A DNA stretch of 34,404 nucleotides. Source: an uncultured Rickettsiales bacterium (lineage in GTDB: Bacteria > Pseudomonadota > Alphaproteobacteria > UBA8366). Made by a program: the position numbers and the translations under genes. Position 1 is the stretch's first letter. Each line of letters begins with the position of its first letter. Of this stretch, positions 25,261 to 34,083 are shown one piece after another. The notes below the pieces were generated by a model. The model had not been told where the DNA came from, did not search any database, and saw only the letters and a program-made list of their open reading frames with translations. The stretch is taken from contig CAJWTF010000022.1 of NCBI GenBank assembly GCA_913046825.1, positions 1-34,404 of the forward strand. The letters are read 5' to 3'.

Positions 25261-26484
25261 ATGAGCAGTAAAAGACACGTCGTAATCGGTGCCGGTCATG
25301 CGGGTGGGCGGGCGGTCGAAGCCATGCGAAACGCAGGCTTCGAGGGCGAAATCATCCTCGTCGGCGCGGAAGAGCATCTCCCTTACGAGCGCCCACCCCT
25401 TTCCAAGGAAATTCTTCAAGCAAAGCCGGATTACACCTTCCCGTATATCCGCCCAAAGGAATATTTCGACGAGCAAAAGATCGAGCTCCGTCTCGGGGTC
25501 GCTGCAACCGCGATTGCGCCAACTGAGAAAACCGTGACACTCGCGAATGGCGAAGCGCTTTCATATGACAAACTCTTGCTCACCACGGGCGGACGCGTGC
25601 GTACATTGCCGCTTCCGGGTAGCGATCTCGACCACGTGCATTATTTACGCACGCTGGATGAAGGCCACGCCATCGAAGCCGCTCTCGGTGAGGGCAAGAA
25701 TCTGGTGGTCATCGGCGGCGGCTTTATCGGCCTGGAAGTCGCGGCCAGCGCACGCCAACGGGGCGGTTCCGTCACTGTTCTGGAAATAGCCGACCGGCTG
25801 ATGGGCCGAGGTGTGCCGCATTTGATCTCCCAATATTTCCTAGATTTGCATCGCGGTAACGGCGTCGATATCCGTCTTGGGACCGGCGTCGAGCGAATTG
25901 ACGGCGATGGAGCGGTATCAGGTGTGACGACATCGATGGGCGAACACCTCGACGCCGATATGGTGGTGATCGGGGTCGGTATCATCCCAGAGACCGTCCT
26001 CGCGGAAGACGCTGGCCTGAAGGTGGAGAATGGTATCGTCGTCGACGAATTCTGCCGCACATCGGCCACCGATATCTACGCGGCGGGCGACGTCACCAGC
26101 CATTTTAGTCATTTTGCGGGACGACATATTCGCCTTGAAGCCTGGCAATGCGCGCAAAACATGGCCATCGCGGCGGCTAAGGTAATGTGTGGTGAGGAGG
26201 CAGCGTATTCCGAAGTCCCCTGGATGTGGTCCGATCAGTTTGACACCAATCTACAAGTTGCGGGTCTTCCGGACAGTTGGGACGACATCGTGGGACGGGG
26301 CGATGCCGCGTCCGGCAACTATATCGGTTTCATCCTCGACGGCGGGAAAATCACCGGTGCAATTGCACTCAACCAGCCACGCGACCTGCGCCTCGCGCGC
26401 CGCATGATGGACGCGGGCAAGGAATACACGGCGGAGGACTTGGCGGACGAGTCAATTTCCATGCGCGAGCTGTCCAAACGCTGA
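25261..26484 (+). CDS. FAD-dependent ferredoxin reductase of a ring-hydroxylating dioxygenase
   Basis: 407 residues of the glutathione-reductase-like class that passes electrons from NADH to a [2Fe-2S] ferredoxin. FAD loop GAGHAGG (10-16), NADH loop VVIGGGFIGLEVAAS, and second FAD motif IYAAGDV, followed by a C-terminal domain with WMWSDQFDTNLQVAG, characteristic of oxygenase-coupled reductases. It has no iron-sulfur domain of its own. Divergent from the alpha/beta oxygenase genes, which it most likely serves. Confidence 0.92.
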   Translation: MSSKRHVVIGAGHAGGRAVEAMRNAGFEGEIILVGAEEHLPYERPPLSKEILQAKPDYTFPYIRPKEYFDEQKIELRLGVAATAIAPTEKTVTLANGEALSYDKLLLTTGGRVRTLPLPGSDLDHVHYLRTLDEGHAIEAALGEGKNLVVIGGGFIGLEVAASARQRGGSVTVLEIADRLMGRGVPHLISQYFLDLHRGNGVDIRLGTGVERIDGDGAVSGVTTSMGEHLDADMVVIGVGIIPETVLAEDAGLKVENGIVVDEFCRTSATDIYAAGDVTSHFSHFAGRHIRLEAWQCAQNMAIAAAKVMCGEEAAYSEVPWMWSDQFDTNLQVAGLPDSWDDIVGRGDAASGNYIGFILDGGKITGAIALNQPRDLRLARRMMDAGKEYTAEDLADESISMRELSKR

Positions 26485-26508
26485 GCTGAGACACGTCGGT
26501 ACGGCTCT

Positions 26509-26585
26509 CCTTCGACAGGCTCAGGATGACGTCTTTAAAATGTAGTGCCCTGTTACATATCCGTCATAGTGAGCCTGTCAAAGCA
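26509..26585. repeat. dispersed inverted-repeat element
   Basis: CCTTCGACAGGCTCAG (26509-26524) and TAGTGAGCCTGTCAAAGCA (26567-26585) are near-perfect reverse complements across their cores, with about 42 bases between them. CTTCGACAGGCTCAG palindromes are common scattered intergenic repeats in proteobacteria. It fills most of the gap between the reductase and hpnC. Confidence 0.65.
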
Positions 26586-26646
26586 CAGCGGTCGCTCGGT
26601 CCCGCAAGCGCTTGGACCCTCTCTCCCCATGAGCTAAACTCCGCTT

Positions 26647-27513
26647 ATGACCGATACCCGCGACCCATCACAGCCGGAGACGGCGGAAACCCCGTCCGGT
26701 AAAGGTGCGAAGGACGAGAACTTTCCCGTCGGCTCGTTCCTGTTATCGAAGGCGGTGCGCCCGCATGTCGCGGCGTTCTACGCCTTTGCCCGCGCCATCG
26801 ACGATGTTGCCGACAACCCAGAAATTACACCGCAGGCAAAAGTCAATCGTCTCGATGGTTTCGACAAGGCGTTGATGGGGTTGAACGACGATCCAGCATT
26901 CAAAAAAGCGCATATCGTCCGGTCCAGCTTGATTTATACCGGCGTCCCGATTCAGCATTGCCGCGATCTCATCTCCGCCTTTAAACAAGATGCAGTGAAA
27001 TCACGCTATGATAATTGGGACGACCTGATTGATTATTGCGATCGCTCAGCGGCTCCAGTGGGGCGCTATTTGCTCGATCTGCACGGCGTCTCGAAAGACC
27101 TATATCCCGCTTCGGATGCGCTCTGTAATGCTTTGCAGGTCATCAATCACCTGCAAGATTGCCAAGAAGACTACCGGGAGATGAACCGGGTTTATTTGCC
27201 GCAGGATTGGATGGCGGGCGCCAAGATCGACGTCGATACGTTGAACAAACCGTTTACCGGCCGAGGTTTGCGAAAAGTCATTGATGTCTGCCTTAACGAA
27301 ACAGCCGAACTGTTGAAGATTGCCCGTCAACTACCCGGGCCGATGTCGAGCCGGCGCCTCGCCATGGAATCTGCCGCCATCATCCGTATCGCGGAGCGAT
27401 TGGTCGATGAGTTGCGTCTGCGAGACCCATTGGCAGAGCGTGTCGCCCTCACCAAACCTCAATACATGCTGTGTTGTGCGCAAGGAATTCTGCGCTTGTT
27501 TTTCGGGCGGTGA
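26647..27513 (+). CDS. hpnC: hydroxysqualene synthase HpnC
   Basis: 288 residues. With HpnD and HpnE it makes squalene from farnesyl diphosphate in many alphaproteobacteria; HpnC turns presqualene diphosphate into hydroxysqualene. The HpnC start ENFPVGSFLLSK is followed by the first aspartate motif IDDVAD (51-56); the second is QDCQED (170-175). Both Mg-diphosphate motifs are intact. First gene of a plus-strand run ending in dxs; a dispersed repeat precedes it. Confidence 0.93.
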   Translation: MTDTRDPSQPETAETPSGKGAKDENFPVGSFLLSKAVRPHVAAFYAFARAIDDVADNPEITPQAKVNRLDGFDKALMGLNDDPAFKKAHIVRSSLIYTGVPIQHCRDLISAFKQDAVKSRYDNWDDLIDYCDRSAAPVGRYLLDLHGVSKDLYPASDALCNALQVINHLQDCQEDYREMNRVYLPQDWMAGAKIDVDTLNKPFTGRGLRKVIDVCLNETAELLKIARQLPGPMSSRRLAMESAAIIRIAERLVDELRLRDPLAERVALTKPQYMLCCAQGILRLFFGR

Positions 27514-27593
27514 TACCCGATATCAGGTGCGGCTTGGGAACCTCGCATAAACGCAGGTAAGTCGGCGCATATGGGGCGAACCGACGGAGTGTT

Positions 27594-28364
27594 ATGACGA
27601 TGACGAATAAGATATTGACGGCCGAACAAGTCGCCGATTTTCGACGTGACGGCTTTCTGGTTGCGCGAAACCTTTTCGACACCGAAGAGATGCAGGAGAT
27701 CACCGCCTGGACCGATGAGGTCAGTGCATGGCCGGAAACCGCCGGCCGCCACATGATGTATTTCGAGACCAGTCTTAAATCGGACGCTGCGCGTCTCTTG
27801 AACCGGATGGAAAACTTCTATCCTTTCCACGACAAATTTCACGACCTCTTCGAAGGTGACAAATTACGAGGTGCCACATCGGACCTCCTCGGTGAGGAAG
27901 CCGTTCTTTATAAGGATAAGATCAATTTCAAGAAGCCTGGCGGCGATGGATTCGCGCTGCATCAGGACCAACAAGCCGGTTGGGGCACCTACGCAAATTT
28001 CTTCATCACGGCCCTCGTCAGCATTGATGCCGCGACAACAGAAAATGGATGCCTCGAACTGGTCGCGGGCCTCCACGGCGACGGGTTGATCGGCGAGGAA
28101 TGGAAGCCGATGACTGAAGACGATCTGGCGGACAAACCGTTGGTCTCCTGTCCAACCGCGCCAGGAGACGTCGTATTTTTCGACTCATTTTGCCCACACG
28201 GGTCCGGACCAAATATGAGCGACTTCCAACGCCGCGTTCTCTACGTGACATACAATGCGGCGTCCGTAGGCGATCATCGCGAGCAGTATTATTACGACAA
28301 ACGACAGTCTTATCCGCCAAATATCGAACGCGACCCGTCGAAAGAATACGTCTACCGCGTCTGA
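27594..28364 (+). CDS. phytanoyl-CoA dioxygenase family protein
   Basis: 256-residue non-haem Fe(II)/2-oxoglutarate dioxygenase of the PhyH family. Iron ligands H123 and D125 in HQDQQAGW and H202 in CPHGSGPN; R213/R214 is the likely 2-oxoglutarate arginine. GGAG lies before ATG 27594. Its position between hpnC and hpnB suggests hydroxylation of an isoprenoid or hopanoid, but the substrate is not determined. Confidence 0.88.
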   Translation: MTMTNKILTAEQVADFRRDGFLVARNLFDTEEMQEITAWTDEVSAWPETAGRHMMYFETSLKSDAARLLNRMENFYPFHDKFHDLFEGDKLRGATSDLLGEEAVLYKDKINFKKPGGDGFALHQDQQAGWGTYANFFITALVSIDAATTENGCLELVAGLHGDGLIGEEWKPMTEDDLADKPLVSCPTAPGDVVFFDSFCPHGSGPNMSDFQRRVLYVTYNAASVGDHREQYYYDKRQSYPPNIERDPSKEYVYRV

Positions 28365-28385
28365 GCGAGAAAGCGAGCCATCGGC

Positions 28386-29534
28386 GTGCCGGATTTGCTA
28401 ATCTTCCTGGCGGCGGCAAGCTGTCTCATCTGGTTTTGGCTGATACTTTTCCATGACAATTTTTGGCGAGCCGATCAAAAGCTCGCCAATATCATGGAGG
28501 CGTTATGTGATTGGCCTTCGGTTGCCATTGTCGTCCCCGCGCGCGACGAGGCCGATGTCATCGGACAGACCGTGCACTCACTGGCAGCACAGGATTATCC
28601 GGGCGATTTCTGGATCGTTCTTGTGGACGACCATTCAAACGATGGCACCGCTGATGCGGCCCGCCAATCGGCACCGTCGGACAAATTGACCGTTGTCGAG
28701 GCACCACCGCTGTCACACGGTTGGACCGGTAAGCTTGCGGCCATGGCGCATGGTGTCGAGCAGGCGGCGGAAATAGCCCCGGAGCACCGTTATCTCCTCT
28801 TCACAGATGCGGATATCGAGCATCCCGCAAACGCGCTGCGGCAGCTCGTACTCAAAGCAGAGAGAGATCACCGAGACCTCGTCTCGCTCATGGTACGCCT
28901 GCACTGCCAATCCTTCTGGGAAAGTCTACTGGTGCCCGCCTTCGTATTTTTCTTCCAAAAGCTCTATCCGTTTCCTGCGGTCAATAACGACCAATCGAAG
29001 GTTGCGGCGGCCGCCGGCGGCGTCATGCTCGTGCGCCGCTCCGCATTGGAGAGTAGCGGTGGCATCCAAGCCATCCACAACCGACTGATCGACGACTGCG
29101 CACTGGCGGCGCTCATAAAAGGTAACCAGGGCCGAATATGGTTGGGGCTCGCGAATGAGGCCAAAAGTGTGCGCCCGTATGCCGGTATTGCCGAAATTTG
29201 GAAGATGGTGGCCCGGACGGCATACACGCAATTGGACCATTCTCCATTGAAACTGGCGGGTGCAATCCACGCCATGGCCCTCATCTATTTGCTGGGACCT
29301 GCGCTTTTCCTAACTTACGGCTTTCACTCAGCGGCGATGGCGTCTGCCCTGGGTCTGTTGGCTTGGATGCTCATGACCTGCGCCTATTTGCCAACCGTCG
29401 CTTATTACCGCGAACCCGCACTCCTCGCGGTCTGCCTTCCTGTTATCGGGATTCTTTATACCCTGATGGCGGTTGATTCCGCTCTCAGGCATTTACGACG
29501 GCAAGGCGGGCAATGGAAAGGACGTACCTACTAA
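28386..29534 (+). CDS. hpnB: hopene-associated glycosyltransferase HpnB
   Basis: 382 residues: an N-terminal membrane segment (about 3-22), a GT-A glycosyltransferase family 2 domain (VVPARDEAD at 49-57, VDDHSNDGT at 80-88, the DxD motif D141-D143 in FTDADIEH), then two or three membrane segments toward the C-terminus. HpnB is a hopanoid-locus protein; its exact acceptor is not settled. It starts at GTG 28386, 21 bases after the PhyH gene. Confidence 0.9.
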   Translation: MPDLLIFLAAASCLIWFWLILFHDNFWRADQKLANIMEALCDWPSVAIVVPARDEADVIGQTVHSLAAQDYPGDFWIVLVDDHSNDGTADAARQSAPSDKLTVVEAPPLSHGWTGKLAAMAHGVEQAAEIAPEHRYLLFTDADIEHPANALRQLVLKAERDHRDLVSLMVRLHCQSFWESLLVPAFVFFFQKLYPFPAVNNDQSKVAAAAGGVMLVRRSALESSGGIQAIHNRLIDDCALAALIKGNQGRIWLGLANEAKSVRPYAGIAEIWKMVARTAYTQLDHSPLKLAGAIHAMALIYLLGPALFLTYGFHSAAMASALGLLAWMLMTCAYLPTVAYYREPALLAVCLPVIGILYTLMAVDSALRHLRRQGGQWKGRTY

Positions 29535-29685
29535 TCCGCTGGGGACCACCAAGTTATCGGCATGCAGGGTTTTCGATTCCGTGCCGAATCAGTAATATGC
29601 TCCCTTGGGACATTCATTGGCGGCATCATACGACAGATAATTCTCATCGCGACACGGCGATGACATTGAAGAATGGGAAAATTCT

Positions 29686-31626
29686 GTGACCAACAACAAG
29701 TCGAAGACGCCATTACTGGACGGCATAGAGTATCCGTCTGATTTGCGCGAGCTGCCGGAGAGCGAGATGCGCCAGTTGGCGGACGAGCTTCGCCACGCGA
29801 CGGTGGACGCGGTCTCAAAGACCGGCGGTCACTTGGGCGCGGGGCTAGGCGTGGTCGAGCTGACGGCGGCGATCCATTACGTGTTCAACACGCCGCGCGA
29901 CATTCTGATCTGGGACGTGGGGCATCAGTGTTATCCGCACAAGATCCTGACCGGCCGGCGCGACCGTATCCACACGCTGCGTCAAGGTGGTGGATTGTCG
30001 GGTTTCACCAAGCGCTCCGAGAGCGAGTACGACCCATTCGGTGCCGCGCATTCCTCGACGTCAATTTCGTCGGGATTGGGCTTCGCGGTTGGCCGCGACC
30101 TGAAGGACGAGAAAGACCGCAATGTGATCGCGGTGATCGGCGACGGCTCAATGACCGCGGGCATGGCCTATGAGGCTATGAATAACGCAGGCTCGATGGG
30201 CTCGAAGCTGATCGTGATCCTGAACGACAACGAGATGTCGATCGCGCCGCCGGTGGGGGCGCTGAACAACTATTTGACGCGCCTCTTGTCATCGAAGGAA
30301 TACCGCAAGCTGAGGGAATTGGGCAAAGATATCGCGGAGAAACTGCCACATCCGATGGAAGTGGTGGCCAAGCGCGCCGAGGAATATGCGCGCGGCATGG
30401 TGACCGGCGGCACTTTGTTCGAGGAATTAGGTTTCTATTACATGGGCCCCATCGACGGCCACAACATGGAGCACCTGATCCCGGTGCTGAAGAATTTGCG
30501 GGATTCGGACATTCCAGGCCCAGTGTTGCTGCATTGCGTCACCGTGAAGGGCAAAGGCTACGCGCCGGCGGAAACCAGTGCGGACAAATACCACGGCGTC
30601 TCCAAGTTCGACGTCATTACTGGAACCCAGCAGAAGGGCACCTCGAACGCGCCCTCCTACACCAAGGTGTTCGCGAACAGCCTGATCAAGGAAGCGGACA
30701 AGGACGACAAGATCATTGCCATTACAGCGGCAATGCCGGACGGCACGGGGTTAGACCTGTTTGAGAAGGCACATCCAGACCGCGCCTTCGATGTCGGCAT
30801 CGCGGAGCAGCACGGCGTGACGTTCTGCGCGGGCTTGGCGGCGGAAGGGTTCAAACCGTTCGCAGCGATCTATTCGACCTTCCTGCAGCGCGCCTATGAC
30901 CAAGTGGTGCACGACGTGGCAATCCAGAAGCTGCCAGTGCGCTTCGCCATCGACCGGGCGGGCCTGGTGGGTGCGGATGGCCAAACCCATGCGGGTGCGT
31001 TCGATGTCACGTATCTCAGCTGCCTGCCGAACATGGTGGTGATGGCGGCGGGGGACGAAGCGGAACTGGTGCATATGATCTCAACCGCCGTGGCTTATGA
31101 CGAAGGCCCAATGGCGTTCCGATATCCGCGCGGCGAAGGCATTGGCGTGGAAATGCCGGAGCAAGGCGATATTCTGACCATCGGTAAGGGACGTGTGCTC
31201 AGAGAAGGCTCTAAGGTCGCGCTGCTTTCGTTCGGTGGACGCCTACAAGAAACCCTGAAGGCAGCGGATGAGTTGGCGGCGCACGGTTATCCCGCGACGG
31301 TGGCGGATGCGCGATTTGCGAAGCCGCTGGATACCGAACTGGTCGAACGCTTAGTCAAGGAACACGAAGTGGTAGTGATTATAGAAGAAGCCTCGATCGG
31401 CGGCTTTGCAAGCCAGGTATTGGATCACCTCGCAAAGAACGATCTGATCAAGGACGGTCTGAAGATCCGCCCGATGCATCTACCGGACCGCTTCCTGGAT
31501 CAGGACGCTCCCTTCGAGATGTATAACGACGCCGGGCTCAACGCCACCCATATCGTTCAAACCGCGCTCCTTGCCATCGGCGCCGATAAAACCGCCGCCG
31601 AAATCGCGTTCGGAGCGGCGGATTAA
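29686..31626 (+). CDS. dxs: 1-deoxy-D-xylulose-5-phosphate synthase
   Basis: 646 residues. Thiamine-diphosphate enzyme that condenses pyruvate and glyceraldehyde 3-phosphate, the first step of the non-mevalonate isoprenoid pathway, feeding the hopanoid genes upstream. Visible: [11 protein letters not shown] with H49, the ThDP/Mg motif GDGSMTAG (152-159) with NDNEMSI (180-186), and the catalytic glutamate E374 in [10 protein letters not shown]. Starts at GTG 29686. The 151-base gap after hpnB shows no obvious feature and may hold its own promoter. Confidence 0.97.
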   Translation: MTNNKSKTPLLDGIEYPSDLRELPESEMRQLADELRHATVDAVSKTGGHLGAGLGVVELTAAIHYVFNTPRDILIWDVGHQCYPHKILTGRRDRIHTLRQGGGLSGFTKRSESEYDPFGAAHSSTSISSGLGFAVGRDLKDEKDRNVIAVIGDGSMTAGMAYEAMNNAGSMGSKLIVILNDNEMSIAPPVGALNNYLTRLLSSKEYRKLRELGKDIAEKLPHPMEVVAKRAEEYARGMVTGGTLFEELGFYYMGPIDGHNMEHLIPVLKNLRDSDIPGPVLLHCVTVKGKGYAPAETSADKYHGVSKFDVITGTQQKGTSNAPSYTKVFANSLIKEADKDDKIIAITAAMPDGTGLDLFEKAHPDRAFDVGIAEQHGVTFCAGLAAEGFKPFAAIYSTFLQRAYDQVVHDVAIQKLPVRFAIDRAGLVGADGQTHAGAFDVTYLSCLPNMVVMAAGDEAELVHMISTAVAYDEGPMAFRYPRGEGIGVEMPEQGDILTIGKGRVLREGSKVALLSFGGRLQETLKAADELAAHGYPATVADARFAKPLDTELVERLVKEHEVVVIIEEASIGGFASQVLDHLAKNDLIKDGLKIRPMHLPDRFLDQDAPFEMYNDAGLNATHIVQTALLAIGADKTAAEIAFGAAD

Positions 31627-31645
31627 ACCGCCTTCTGAACACACA

Positions 31646-32596
31646 ATGTTTCACACCGTCGTCTGCGATCTTCTGAATATCCGCTATCCTCTTCTCCAAG
31701 GAGCGATGCAGGGTGGCGGAGGACCTGAATTAGTCGCCGCTGTCAGCGAAGCCGGTGGCCTCGGTGTGCTTCCCACCTTTGGAGGCACTGAAGATAAACT
31801 CTGGGAAGACATTGACACCGTGAAGGCGCGGACGGGGAAACCGTTTGGTGTAAACATCACCGCCATGGGCCGCGGCTTCACAGAATCACGAGCTCGGATC
31901 ATCATCGAAGCAGGTGTTCCTGTCTGCACTACCGGCCGCGCTGATCCTGGCGAGAAGGCCGTAAAGATGCTGAAGGATGCGGGCGTTAAAGTCGTATCCA
32001 TCATCCCGACCGTGGAGCTCGCCAAACGTATGGAACACGAGGGGGCTGACGCTATTGTCGCCTCCGGCACCGAAGCGGGCGGCCATGTGGGCACCATTGC
32101 AACCATGCCGCTGGTGCCGATGGTCGTCGATGCGGTGAAAGTACCGGTCATCGCGACGGGCGGTATCGGCGACGCGCGCGGGTTCCTTGCCGCCTTTGCG
32201 CTTGGCGCGCAAGGAGTCCAGATCGGCACACGCTTCATGGCCATGGCGGAAAGCGACCTGAACGTATGGGGTCGCGAACAATTGCTGAGGATGCGCGAGA
32301 CGGATACGATCATCTCCCGCGCCATGACCGGCTCGACCGTCCGCTGCGTAACAACACCCGAGCTAAAAGCCTACGAGGACGCCCGCCTATCGGGTGCGAG
32401 CAAGGAAGAACTGGCAGAGTTCCGGAAAGCCGTGGTGCGTGGCCGCAATACCGACAAGGACGATAAGCGCCAATCTGCGATGGGCCAGATCGGCGGGATG
32501 ATCCACGACGTCCGCCCGATCGGCGAATTCATCGAAGAGATGATCTCGGAGGCAGCCCGCTTGGCGAGTACTGTGAAGAATATCGCGGGACGATAA
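31646..32596 (+). CDS. nitronate monooxygenase family flavoprotein
   Basis: 316 residues from ATG 31646 (an upstream in-frame ATG would sit inside dxs). FMN-dependent TIM barrel of the nitronate monooxygenase/2-nitropropane dioxygenase family, which oxidises alkyl nitronates such as propionate 3-nitronate. N-terminal YPLLQGAMQGGGGPELVAAV, the phosphate-binding ATGGIGDARG and the catalytic-type histidine H147 in GTEAGGHVG are clear. Some members instead act as enoyl reductases. It begins 19 bases after dxs, possibly co-transcribed, and ends before a strong hairpin. Confidence 0.88.
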   Translation: MFHTVVCDLLNIRYPLLQGAMQGGGGPELVAAVSEAGGLGVLPTFGGTEDKLWEDIDTVKARTGKPFGVNITAMGRGFTESRARIIIEAGVPVCTTGRADPGEKAVKMLKDAGVKVVSIIPTVELAKRMEHEGADAIVASGTEAGGHVGTIATMPLVPMVVDAVKVPVIATGGIGDARGFLAAFALGAQGVQIGTRFMAMAESDLNVWGREQLLRMRETDTIISRAMTGSTVRCVTTPELKAYEDARLSGASKEELAEFRKAVVRGRNTDKDDKRQSAMGQIGGMIHDVRPIGEFIEEMISEAARLASTVKNIAGR

Positions 32597-32602
32597 TTCA
32601 CC

Positions 32603-32663
32603 AGCTCGTCCCCTCATCAAAAACGCCGCTTCGGCGTTGAACACCAAAGGGGGACAGGGGAGC
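32603..32663. terminator. bidirectional terminator between convergent genes
   Basis: AACGCCG-CTT-CGGCGTT (32622-32638) is a perfect seven-base-pair stem. Outer arms with AGCTC/CCCCT and AGGGGAGCT extend it imperfectly, and TAATTTTTAA follows on the plus strand. It separates the convergent nitronate-monooxygenase and enolase-superfamily genes. Confidence 0.6.
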
Positions 32664-33832
32664 TAATTTTTAACCCGGTATTTCTCTACGAAATCTTCAT
32701 CGACCGTCACACCCAACCCCGGCCGATCGGGTATTTCGAGATGTCCATCTACAATGGTGAAATCCTCGACCGCAAGCTCGTGCAACATCGGGTTTGCACC
32801 AAGGGAATATTCAACGATAAACCCTGTCGACGCGACCACCATCGTATGCAATCCGGCGGCAAAGGTCAGTGCTCCGCCCCAAAGATGCGGCGCATAGCGG
32901 AGCTGGTAGGCACTGGCGATGGCTTCAATTCGTATTGCTTCGGTGACGCCTCCGCAAATCGAGAGGTCGGGCTGGAAGATATCGCAAGCCCGCAGTTCTG
33001 CGAGGTCGCGAAAGGCAAACCTCGTGAACTCGCTCTCACCCGTGGAGATCGGAATATCCGTCGAAGCCCGCACCTCCGCCATGCCACGTTTGTCATCGGC
33101 GACCACGGGCTCCTCGAGCCAGCCGATATTGCACTCCGTGACTTCCCGGCAGAACCGCCTTGCCTCCGCTACGCTAAACGTTCCGTGTGCGTCGCACATG
33201 ATCTCGATGTCATCTGCCAATCCCTCGCGTGCCGCCCGGACTCGCGCCACCGAATGCGCAAGGGTGCCGTCGCCAGCACCGACGCGCATTTTCACGGCTT
33301 TAAAATTACCGCGATCGACAAAGGACTGCAGCTCCGCAACGATGCGGTCGGTTGGCGCCCAACCGCCTGACGCATAGGCCGGATAGCGATCCTTTCTGCG
33401 CCCACCAAGCAACCGCCATACGGGCTCTCCGAGCGACTTTCCCAAGATATCCCAGAGTGCCATGTCAATGCCGCTGATCGCCGATATGAGATGTCCACGG
33501 CGACCTAAAACCGGGAAAACACGCCCTCTATCAATGGCATAGTGAGCGCGACTTCCATTATACATTACATCCCAAAGGCGTGAAATATCGCGCGCATCCT
33601 CACCTACAAGAAACGGTCCGAGTTCTTCCTCGACCATCGTGCCGAGTGCCGCATTGGTACCGGCACTACCCACTGCCGCTTTGGCCTCACCGAAACCGAC
33701 GAGCCCACCTTCGGTCTCGATCCTCACCAAGGTGCTGTCGAAAGATTGCGTCTTGCCGAAATCAGATGTGTGTTGCTGTTGCTCTGGAATGGGAACATGC
33801 AACCAATCGGCACGTACGGATTTGATCTTCAT
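32663..33832 (-). CDS. mandelate racemase/muconate lactonizing enzyme family protein
   Basis: 389 residues of the enolase superfamily, mandelate-racemase type: abstracts a proton alpha to a carboxylate, as in sugar-acid dehydratases or racemases. Catalytic set visible: K181 and R183 in KAVKMRVG, metal ligands D214 (CDAHGTFS), E240 (WLEEPV) and E266 (STGES), and the H/D dyad D289 (FQPDLS) with H316 (APHLWG). The N-terminal capping domain (about 1-130) sets the substrate and is not diagnostic here. GGGAGAGAA precedes the ATG. It lies 12 bases behind the MFS gene, its probable transport partner. Confidence 0.9.
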   Translation of the reverse strand: MKIKSVRADWLHVPIPEQQQHTSDFGKTQSFDSTLVRIETEGGLVGFGEAKAAVGSAGTNAALGTMVEEELGPFLVGEDARDISRLWDVMYNGSRAHYAIDRGRVFPVLGRRGHLISAISGIDMALWDILGKSLGEPVWRLLGGRRKDRYPAYASGGWAPTDRIVAELQSFVDRGNFKAVKMRVGAGDGTLAHSVARVRAAREGLADDIEIMCDAHGTFSVAEARRFCREVTECNIGWLEEPVVADDKRGMAEVRASTDIPISTGESEFTRFAFRDLAELRACDIFQPDLSICGGVTEAIRIEAIASAYQLRYAPHLWGGALTFAAGLHTMVVASTGFIVEYSLGANPMLHELAVEDFTIVDGHLEIPDRPGLGVTVDEDFVEKYRVKN

Positions 33833-33844
33833 GACTTCTCTCCC

Positions 33845-34083
33845 CTATTCCGCTGGACTGGCAGCAGCCCGCAATATCGGCCCTAAAACCAAGCATAACG
33901 GTAACGTCAAAAAGACAATGCCCGATATCACAAACATGGTCGCCTGAATGCCAACGACATCGCCCATAAGCCCAAAGGTTAGCGGTGCTGCGATTCCGCA
34001 GGCCGCGCTGACTGTAAAGAACAGTCCAAAGGCGCGCGACTGACGATCGCTTTCCACCAAATCGCCAATTGTACCTTGCAAAA
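33845..34083 (-). pseudogene. MFS transporter, C-terminal fragment cut by a sequence junction
   Basis: About 78 residues of a membrane transporter remain: a polar loop LQGTIGDLVESDRQSRAFGL, then two hydrophobic helices (FFTVSAACGIAAPLTFGLMG; MFVISGIVFLTLPLCLVLGP) and a short tail ending in TAG at 33845-33847. This is the usual C-terminal part of a major-facilitator transporter of about 400 residues. The first in-frame stop upstream lies in the AT-rich segment beyond the junction, so the rest is absent here rather than mutated. Pairing with the enolase-superfamily gene suggests uptake of an organic acid. Confidence 0.7.

Noticed and set aside
26485..26646. CRISPR or attachment site in the repeat-rich gap
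   Set aside because: Only one pair of inverted arms is present, with no regularly spaced direct repeats and no integrase or tRNA nearby.
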